Shown: piece by piece, positions 8,537 to 14,627 of the stretch | Layout of the letters: each line of letters opens with the position of its first letter | How positions within the stretch are numbered: the first letter of the stretch is position 1 | Assembly: GCF_039542905.1 (NCBI RefSeq) | Contig: NZ_BAABIS010000001.1 | Location: 7,626,001 to 7,690,000 of the forward strand | Source of the DNA: Kitasatospora terrestris | GTDB lineage: Bacteria > Actinomycetota > Actinomycetes > Streptomycetales > Streptomycetaceae | Length of the DNA stretch: 64,000 nucleotides | Direction: 5' to 3' | The notes under the pieces: model-generated | Told to the model about the DNA's origin: nothing | The model's input: the letters and a program-made list of their open reading frames with translations, nothing else | Database searches by the model: none | Position numbers and translations under genes: made by a program

Positions 8537-9292
8537 TCAGGAGTGCGCCGCGCGGGCGAGCTGCTCCTGGGCGCGGTCGAGCTCCCCGGCGAGCTGCGCG
8601 CGCAGGTCCGGCAGCAGGGCGAGCGCGGCGCGGGCGGCGTCCGGCACCGGCTCGGGGTCCGCCTGCGCGGCCGCCACCGCGGTGCGCAGCGGCAGGGTGG
8701 CCAGCGCGGTCTCCCACGCGGTGCGGTGCACGCCGGTCGCGTAACGGGCCGTCAGGTACTCGAGCGGCCGGAGCGCCAGCCCGTCCCGGTCGTCCGGGCC
8801 GGCGAGGCGGTCGGCCGGCAGCAGCCACGCGATCCCGTGGCGGGCGACGAGCTCGAAGGCGCGGGACTCGTCCGGCGCCGACCAGCGGCCGCCCTCCGTG
8901 GCGGCGGTGAGCAGGCGCTCCAGCATCGCCGCCTCGCGCGGGCCCTCCGGGCGGTCGGGATCGGCCCGGTCGACGAGCAGCTGCTCCAGGTGGTAGCGCT
9001 GGCCCCAGCTGCCGACGAAGCGGTGCATCGCTCCGGCCCGGGTCTCCCGGATCGCGGCGAGTGCCAGCGCCCGGGTCGACACGTCCCGCCGGACCAGCAC
9101 GGCCGCGTGCTCCGGCTCCGCCCGGCCGAGCGCGGCCCGGACCGACGCGGCCGTCGGACCGTCGTACCAGCGCAGCGTCCAGGAGCGCCGGCCCTGGTCG
9201 TACTGCGGGGAGATCGCGGTGTGGTACTGGGCGCTCAGGCGGTCCGCGAGCCGGCGGACGCGCGGCCCGAACGAGGGCTGGGGGGTCGGCAT
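8537..9292 (-). CDS. Hypothetical protein, 251 residues
   Basis: Not recognised. A soluble, mostly helical protein without signal or membrane segment. It has WTLRWYDGPTAASVRAAL near residue 40 and an Ala/Leu-rich C-terminal helix region. The ATG at 9292 has no Shine-Dalgarno sequence but lies 6 bases after a TACCGT hexamer, fitting leaderless expression. Upstream the same frame stays open through the GC-rich repeats, but that extension is low-complexity Arg/Gly sequence and is not believed. Confidence 0.75.
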   Translation of the reverse strand: MPTPQPSFGPRVRRLADRLSAQYHTAISPQYDQGRRSWTLRWYDGPTAASVRAALGRAEPEHAAVLVRRDVSTRALALAAIRETRAGAMHRFVGSWGQRYHLEQLLVDRADPDRPEGPREAAMLERLLTAATEGGRWSAPDESRAFELVARHGIAWLLPADRLAGPDDRDGLALRPLEYLTARYATGVHRTAWETALATLPLRTAVAAAQADPEPVPDAARAALALLPDLRAQLAGELDRAQEQLARAAHS

Positions 9293-9298
9293 GCCGGT

Positions 9299-9304
9299 AC
9301 GGTA
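9299..9304 (-). promoter_or_regulatory. -10 hexamer TACCGT of a leaderless promoter
   Basis: Read on the minus strand, TACCGT is followed by 6 bases and the ATG start at 9292, the same spacing as at the other leaderless starts of this window. Confidence 0.4.
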
Positions 9305-9409
9305 GCCAGCCGACCCGCGCCGCCGCGCGACGGCACGCTCCGGCTCACCTGACCGGCCCCCTGGAACGGGCGATCCGCCGGGCGAAGGAGTGAACCGCCC
9401 CACCCTGCC

Positions 9410-9861
9410 GTGCCTTCGGCCGCCCGCCGCGCCGCGTTGTGCCTTCGGCCGCCCGCCGCGCCGCGTTGTGCCTTCGGCCGCCCGCCGCGCTGTGGCCTCG
9501 ACCGCCCGCCCCGCCCCGCCCCGCCGTGCCCTCGGCCGACCGCCCCGCCGTGCCTTCGGCCGCCCGCCGCGCCGCGTTGTGCCTTCGGCCGCCCGCCGCG
9601 CCGCGTTGTGCCTTCGGCCGCCCGCCGCGCTGTGGCCTCGACCGCCCGCCCCGCCCCGCCCCGCCGTGCCCTCGGCCGACCGCCCCGCCGTGCCTTCGGC
9701 CGCCCGCCACGCCGTGGCCTCGACCGCCCGCCCCGCCCCGCCACGCCGTGGCCTCGACCGCCCGCCCCGCCCCGCCCCGCCGTGGCCTCGACCGCCCGCC
9801 CCGCCCCGCCCCGCCGTGGCCTCGGCCGCCCGCCACGCCGCGTCGTGCCCTCGGCCGCCCC
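9410..9861. repeat. GC-rich tandem repeat block with exact 140-bp duplication
   Basis: About 16 head-to-tail units of 24, 29 or 34 bases, each starting GTGCC or GTGGCC and built from CGGCCGCCCGCC-type cores. The first five units (29+29+24+34+24 = 140 bases, 9410-9549) are repeated without a single difference at 9550-9689. Later 34-base units at 9714, 9748 and 9782 are nearly identical to each other. All six frames stay open only because the repeat lacks stop codons. The encoded Arg/Pro/Ala strings differ in every frame, so coding is unlikely. It separates two minus-strand genes. Confidence 0.92.
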
Positions 9862-9864
9862 GGC

Positions 9865-9968
9865 AGGAGACGCCGCTTGGCGCGGCCCGCCGCAGCGCGG
9901 CTTCGGGATTCCCCGGTAGGCGACGCTGCCGGCGCGGCCCGGCGCAGCGCGGCTTCTGGGTTCCCCGG
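9865..9968. repeat. Second repeat family, two imperfect 52-bp copies
   Basis: Copies at 9865-9916 and 9917-9968 share a core CGCAGCGCGGCTTC and end in TTCCCCGG, and are over 80 percent identical. They directly follow the larger repeat block. Nothing else is seen between 9969 and the stop codon at 10070. Confidence 0.75.
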
Positions 9969-10069
9969 CCGGAGGCCACCGCCCGCCGCAGGGGCGGTGG
10001 GCGGCTGCGGGCCGCCCGGTCGGAGCCGGTCGCCCGCCGCAGGCGGGGCCGGCCGGGGCTCAGGGGGCG

Positions 10070-10756
10070 TCAGTCGGTGAACTCGATGTCCTGGAGGTCA
10101 CGGGCGGCGGGACGGTCGAGGAGGACGGCGGTGGCGAAGCCGGCCGTGGTGGGGCCGGCGGTGCCGAGCCGGGTGCGCAGCGCGGCGGTGGCGCGGCGGT
10201 GGCGGGCGAAGGCGTAGGTGGAGACGCGGCGGCCGCGGGCGCGCTGGCCGGCGGCGGCCTCGGCGGGGCTCGCGTCGAGCAGGATGAGGTGCAGGGCCCG
10301 GCCCTGCCGGGCTGCGGTGCGCGACAGCCAGGTGCGGACCCACGGCAGCGTCCCGCAGTCGTGCACGACGAGCGGCCCGCCGCCGGCGAGCGCCCGCCGC
10401 AGCCGCCGATAGTGGAAGACGCGGACCAGCGGCCGGTACAGCGCGTACGGCAGCAGCCGGGGCAGCCGGTGCTCGAAGAGCAGCCGGGAGTGCTGGGAGT
10501 CGATGATCGGGGCGCGGGCGCAGCGCCGCATCAGGGTGCTCTTGCCGCCGCCGGGCAGCCCGGAGACGACCACCAGGTCGCCGGCCGGGTAGCCGAGCAC
10601 GACGGGCGCCGGGCGGCCGCGCAGGTCGTGCAGCCCGCTGGGCCGCAGCGCGCCGACCGGCCCGGCCGGGCCGGCACAGGCCGGGCCCGGCCGGTCGCCC
10701 TGCGCGGGCGTGGTGGGTATGTCCTGCACGTGGACCGTTCTGGCGGAGTCCCGCAC
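10070..10756 (-). CDS. P-loop AAA-type ATP-binding kinase-like protein
   Basis: Soluble protein of 228 residues with Walker A GLPGGGKST at residues 66-74, an RCARAPIIDSQHSR segment after it, and VVHDCGTLPWVRTW as a likely Walker B and lid region. The pattern fits small AAA_33-type kinases that phosphorylate a small molecule or nucleotide-like substrate. Start: GTG at 10756 with an excellent AAGGAGG six bases upstream, which excludes the longer open frame. It is divergent from the ATP-grasp genes at 11042, so a functional link with them is possible but not shown. Confidence 0.82.
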   Translation of the reverse strand: MRDSARTVHVQDIPTTPAQGDRPGPACAGPAGPVGALRPSGLHDLRGRPAPVVLGYPAGDLVVVSGLPGGGKSTLMRRCARAPIIDSQHSRLLFEHRLPRLLPYALYRPLVRVFHYRRLRRALAGGGPLVVHDCGTLPWVRTWLSRTAARQGRALHLILLDASPAEAAAGQRARGRRVSTYAFARHRRATAALRTRLGTAGPTTAGFATAVLLDRPAARDLQDIEFTD

Positions 10757-11041
10757 CCTGCCTCCTTGCCGTCGTCGGTAGTCTTCCCCGCTCGGGAAAG
10801 GAATCACCAAGGGAGCGTAATGCCGTGGCCATGTCGGGGGCGCGGCTGTTTCACGGCTGTGGCCTGCGGGGACGGCTTCGGGACGGAGTTGTGACGACGG
10901 CCCGGGTGCGGTGGCCCGCTGTGACCCGGTTGTTGCGGTTTCAGGACCGGTCGGGCGATCTTGGCTCGGCCATCCGTGGCATCCTGGGGCGCTGGAACAA
11001 CCCCGGGCGATCCCCGGGCGCGGAGGGGAGCGTGGTGGGGG

Positions 11042-11905
11042 ATGAGGTTCTGCTTTCTGGTCGAGGAGCACTACCGCAACGACGGCATGCCGCTCGACGT
11101 GGTGCGCCGGCTGACCGAGTGGGGCCACCGGGTGGACGTGCTGCGGCCCGGCGGTTCGCTGGTCGACCTGGCCGCCGAGGTCCGTTCCGGCCGACATGAC
11201 GCCTGGGTGCTGAAGACGGTGTCGGGCGGGCCCGGGCTGGGGCTGCTGGAGGCGGCCGCGGCCGTGGGCCTGACGACGGTCAACGACGCCCGGTCGATCC
11301 GTCCGGTGCGCGACAAGGCGCAGGCGGCCGTGATCGCCGCACACCGGGGCCTGCCGGTCCCGCCGACCTGGGCGGCGGTGGACGTGGCGGAGTTCGCCGC
11401 GATACCCGAGGCGCACTACCCGCTGGTGGTGAAGCCCGCCGACGGCAGCTCGGGGCGGTCGGTGCACCTGGTCGAGCGGCCGGAGGAACTCGCCCTGCTG
11501 GCCGGACTGGTGGACGGCGAGGGCCTGCTGATCGCGCAGCCGTACGTGCCCAACGCCGGGCTGGACCTGAAGGTGTACTGCGCGGGCGGCGAGCTGTTCG
11601 CCACCGAACGGACCTCGCCGCTGCACCCCCACCACCCGCACCGGGAGCGGCCGGTGGCGCTCGGCGCGGAGGTCGCGGCGGTGGCCGCGCAGGTCGGCGA
11701 GGTGTTCGGGCTCGACCTGTACGGCGTGGACATCCTGCTCGGCCCGGACGGCCCGGTGGTGGTCGACGTCAACGACTTCCCGAGCTTCCGACAGGTGCCG
11801 GACGCGGTCTCCACGGTGGCCCGGACGGTGGTCCGGCTGGCGACCAACGGCTCCTCCTGGCCGTCGGTCCCGGTGCCGGTCCCCTCGGTGCGGGCCGCGT
11901 CGTGA
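11042..11905 (+). CDS. ATP-grasp ligase, first of a tandem pair
   Basis: RimK-like ATP-grasp protein of 287 residues. An N-terminal alpha/beta domain (MRFCFLVEEHYRNDGMPLDV) is followed by the ATP-binding lysine in YPLVVKPADGSSGRSV, the QPYVPNAGLDLKVY motif and the metal-binding VVVDVNDFPSF near the end. Such enzymes join a carboxylate to an amine via an acyl phosphate. Substrates are unknown. The ATG at 11042 was chosen because the family fold begins there, although the ribosome site is weak. Its stop overlaps the GTG of the next ATP-grasp gene, so they are translationally coupled. Confidence 0.87.
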   Translation: MRFCFLVEEHYRNDGMPLDVVRRLTEWGHRVDVLRPGGSLVDLAAEVRSGRHDAWVLKTVSGGPGLGLLEAAAAVGLTTVNDARSIRPVRDKAQAAVIAAHRGLPVPPTWAAVDVAEFAAIPEAHYPLVVKPADGSSGRSVHLVERPEELALLAGLVDGEGLLIAQPYVPNAGLDLKVYCAGGELFATERTSPLHPHHPHRERPVALGAEVAAVAAQVGEVFGLDLYGVDILLGPDGPVVVDVNDFPSFRQVPDAVSTVARTVVRLATNGSSWPSVPVPVPSVRAAS

Positions 11906-12696
11906 CGGTCGCCGTCGGGCTGCTGACCCCCGCGCCGGACCATCCGCTGCTGGCCGGCGCGGCGCAGGTGCTGCGGGCCGGCGGCCACCGGGTGGTGCCG
12001 GCGGGGGAGGGCTGCGACGTGGTGCTGCTCAAGGCCCGGACACCGGCCGCGCTCGAACAGGCCCGGCGGCTGGAGGAGTCCGGCACGCCCGTCCTCAACT
12101 CCGCCGCCTCGACCGGGTTCTGCCAGGACCGGGTGGCGATGGCGCGGTGCGCCCGCGACGCCGGACTGCCGTTCGCCGAGACCTCCCACGCCGGCCCGGT
12201 CGACCGACTCGCCTACCGGCGGCCGGTGGTGGTGAAGAGCCGGCGCAGCAGCAAGCAGGACCTGGTGGCCCTGGTCTCCTCGGCGCGGCAGCTGGCGGAG
12301 CTCGCCGAGCGGTGGCCGGGCGAGGACGTGGTGGTGCAGGAGCCGGCCCCGGCGGACGGCTGGGACCACAAGCTGTGGGTGGTCGGCGGCCGGCTCTTCG
12401 CCGAGCTGCGCCACTCCGAGCTGGCGGACGGCCCGGTGCGGGCCTCCCGGAGCCTGGACCTCGACCGACTGCCGGACGGCTACCGGGAGTTGGCGTTCTC
12501 CTGCGGAGAGGCGTTCGGGCTGGACGTGTACGGCGTGGACGTCCTGGACGCGGGCGGGCGGCCGGTGGTCGTCGACGTGAACGCCTTCCCCGGGGTCCGC
12601 GGCCAGGCGGGCGCGCCCGAGGCGCTGGCGGCCCTCGCGCTGGCCACCGCGGCCGGACGGCACCGCCCCCGGCGGCTGCCGGGGGCGGCAGGCTGA
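11902..12696 (+). CDS. ATP-grasp ligase, second of a tandem pair
   Basis: ATP-grasp protein of 264 residues, paralogous in layout to its neighbour. It has an N-terminal Rossmann-like part (VGLLTPAPDHPLLAGAAQVL), an ATP-binding lysine in YRRPVVVKSRRSSKQD, VVVQEPAPADGWDHKLWVV and the metal motif VVVDVNAFPGVRG. The GTG start overlaps the TGA of the upstream gene (GTGA). Two ligases in tandem suggest two successive amide-bond steps, or a heteromeric enzyme. No carrier or precursor peptide gene was found beside them. Confidence 0.87.
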   Translation: MTVAVGLLTPAPDHPLLAGAAQVLRAGGHRVVPAGEGCDVVLLKARTPAALEQARRLEESGTPVLNSAASTGFCQDRVAMARCARDAGLPFAETSHAGPVDRLAYRRPVVVKSRRSSKQDLVALVSSARQLAELAERWPGEDVVVQEPAPADGWDHKLWVVGGRLFAELRHSELADGPVRASRSLDLDRLPDGYRELAFSCGEAFGLDVYGVDVLDAGGRPVVVDVNAFPGVRGQAGAPEALAALALATAAGRHRPRRLPGAAG

Positions 12697-12729
12697 TACG
12701 GGTGCCCAAGCGGGCGTGAACCTGCCAGG

Positions 12730-13821
12730 ATGGCGCGGGTGGAGACGATCACGCGTTCGGCCGGCCGGGCTCTGGGCACCACCCTGAGCGACCCCCTCGA
12801 CCTCGGCGGCAGCCCGCGCAGCACCGTCCTGCGCTGCCGGACGGCCGACGGCGGAACGGTGGTCCTCAAGGCGTTCGCCGACGAGGAGGGCGCCCTGCGC
12901 GCGTTCGCCGCCGAGGCCGCCGGACTCGCGCTCGGCCTCGGCGGCCCCGACCTGCTCGCCGCCCTCCCCGACGAGGACCGGCCGATCCTGGTGATGACCG
13001 ACCTGGGCACCGCCCCGACCCTCGCCGACCTGCTGCTCGGCGACGACCCGGACGCCGTCCGGGACGCGCTGCTCGCCTGGGCCCGCGGCCTCGGCGCGCT
13101 CGGCGCCGCCTCCGTCGACCGGCGACGGGAGTTCGAGGCGTCGGCGCTCCGCTACGCCCGCACCGCGCTGCCGATCTGGTCGCTCGACCCGTGGCAGGCC
13201 CGCAACGCCGCATCGCTGCCCGAGCTGCTGGAGGCCGCCGGCCTCGCGGTCGAACCCGGCCTGGCCGGGGAACTCGCCGCGATCGGCACGGCCGGCGGCG
13301 CGGACTACCCCGCGTTCACCCCCGGCGACACCTGCCCCGACAACAACCTGATCACCGCCGGCGGCCTGCGGCTGATCGACTTCGAGACCTGCGGCTACCA
13401 GTCGGTGTTCCTCACCGCCGCGTACTGCCGGATGCCGTTCTCCACCTGCTGGTGCGTCTTCGACCTCCCCGCCGACCTCGCCGACGCCGCCGAACGGGCT
13501 TACCGCGCCGAGGTCGTCGGCCGGTACCCGCGGCTCGCGGACGACACGGTCTGGGAGGCCGGGATCCGGCAGGCCGTCGCCGTGTGGACGGTGGACGCCA
13601 CCGTCCGGCTGCTCGCCCGCAGCGCCGAGGACCGGCCGCTGCACCGCACCCGGCGGCCCGTCGCCACCGTCCGCCAACTGCTCGTCCACCGCTGGCGCCA
13701 GGCCGCCGGGCTGACCGAGTACCCCGCGTTCGCCGCCACGATGCGCGGCCTGCTGGACCGGGTCGCCGCCGCCTGGGACGTCCCGCCGCTGCCCGGCTAC
13801 CCCGCACTGTCGAAGCGGTAG
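12730..13821 (+). CDS. Aminoglycoside-phosphotransferase-like (APH fold) kinase
   Basis: Protein of 363 residues with APH/choline-kinase pattern: N-lobe nucleotide site TVVLKAFADEEG, hinge RPILVMTDLG, catalytic-loop equivalent PGDTCPDNNL and metal-binding LIDFETCGYQ. The usual HGD is PGD here, so the His is replaced, while the catalytic Asp and the Asn remain. It follows the ATP-grasp pair by 33 bases and is probably co-transcribed, so it may phosphorylate their product. The ATG at 12730 is used. A GTG at 12739, seven bases after a CAGGAT hexamer, is an alternative leaderless start. Confidence 0.75.
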   Translation: MARVETITRSAGRALGTTLSDPLDLGGSPRSTVLRCRTADGGTVVLKAFADEEGALRAFAAEAAGLALGLGGPDLLAALPDEDRPILVMTDLGTAPTLADLLLGDDPDAVRDALLAWARGLGALGAASVDRRREFEASALRYARTALPIWSLDPWQARNAASLPELLEAAGLAVEPGLAGELAAIGTAGGADYPAFTPGDTCPDNNLITAGGLRLIDFETCGYQSVFLTAAYCRMPFSTCWCVFDLPADLADAAERAYRAEVVGRYPRLADDTVWEAGIRQAVAVWTVDATVRLLARSAEDRPLHRTRRPVATVRQLLVHRWRQAAGLTEYPAFAATMRGLLDRVAAAWDVPPLPGYPALSKR

Positions 13822-13830
13822 GGAGGTGCC

Positions 13831-14109
13831 TCAGCCGGTGACCTCGAAGCCGGAGGCGCCCGAGGGCTCCTCGTCGGAGACCCGGACGTCGCCGACCACC
13901 GCGCGGCTCGGTCCGCGCCGGCACCAGGCGATCATCCGCTCCACCGCCTCCGGCTCGCCCTCGAACGCCGCCTCCACCCGCCCGTCCGGCAGGTTGCGCA
14001 CCCAGCCGGCGACACCGGCACCGGCCGCCTCCCGGCGGCAGGTGTCCCGGAAGAACACGCCCTGCACCAGCCCCGACACCAGCACCCGCCGACGGATCAC
14101 CGCGGCCAC
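13831..14109 (-). CDS. acyP: Acylphosphatase
   Basis: Small enzyme of 92 residues hydrolysing acyl phosphates. The phosphate-binding loop SGLVQGVFFR carries catalytic Arg21, and GWVRNLPDG supplies Asn39, both invariant in the family. The length is the usual 90-95. The GTG at 14109 has GGAGAGG upstream. An in-frame GTG further up would add residues that the family lacks. It is convergent with the APH-like gene, with 9 bases between the stops. Confidence 0.93.
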   Translation of the reverse strand: MAAVIRRRVLVSGLVQGVFFRDTCRREAAGAGVAGWVRNLPDGRVEAAFEGEPEAVERMIAWCRRGPSRAVVGDVRVSDEEPSGASGFEVTG

Positions 14110-14248
14110 CTGCCTCTCCGTTCCCCCGCAGGTATACCGCACCCGCCGCGCCTCCCCGGTCGTCCGGTAGGCCGTGTCGCCCTTCCCTCACCGGAGTTGG
14201 GGACAACGGGTGACTCGGCGCGGCGGTGCTGTGGCAACATGTGGCGGT

Positions 14249-14623
14249 GTGTCAGATGTGACGATGAGCATACGGCTGGACGACCTCGGCGCCGAGCCGG
14301 AGGAACTCGACGAATTGACCGCGGCGGTGCGCACCGAGCTGCTCGACACCCCGGTGACCGAGGTGGCGCGGGCCCGCACCGAGGCCCCGGACGGCGCCCG
14401 GGCCGTCGACGGCGGCACCGTCGGCGAACTGGTCGTGGCGATGGGCGCCTCCGCGGCGCTGCTGCGCACCGTCGTCCAGGTGCTGCGGGCCTGGCGGGAA
14501 CGGCGACCCGAGCGGACCGTCGAACTGACGGTCGGCGATGCCACCCTGGTGCTCGGCGACGCCACCGCGGAGCAGCAGGAGCGGGCCGTGGAGGCGTTCG
14601 TCGCCGCCGTCCGCAGGGACTGA
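14249..14623 (+). CDS. EACC1-like effector-associated protein
   Basis: Protein of 124 residues resembling effector-associated constant component 1 (EACC1), a small protein that accompanies effector genes in actinobacterial NTPase/protease conflict systems. The pattern is IRLDDLGAEPEELDELTAAV, then a hydrophobic helix GELVVAMGASAALLRTVVQV, then a beta-rich RTVELTVGDATLVLGDA. The next gene, a caspase, begins 4 bases after its stop, exactly the expected context. GTG at 14249 is used because a CAACAT -10 lies 8 bases before it with GTGACT 19 bases further up. ATG at 14264 is the alternative start. Confidence 0.7.
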   Translation: MSDVTMSIRLDDLGAEPEELDELTAAVRTELLDTPVTEVARARTEAPDGARAVDGGTVGELVVAMGASAALLRTVVQVLRAWRERRPERTVELTVGDATLVLGDATAEQQERAVEAFVAAVRRD

Positions 14624-14627
14624 GGGC

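Noticed and set aside
9410..9861. Repeat block as a CRISPR array
   Set aside because: Units are contiguous variants of one another with no unique spacers, and no cas genes are near.
9235..9979. Arg/Gly-rich proteins encoded by the repeat block on the minus strand
   Set aside because: Several frames are open equally because the repeats lack stop codons; no ribosome site and no conserved product.
10825..11199. Plus-strand frame of 124 codons before the first ATP-grasp gene
   Set aside because: It overlaps the ATP-grasp gene out of phase and has no domain pattern.
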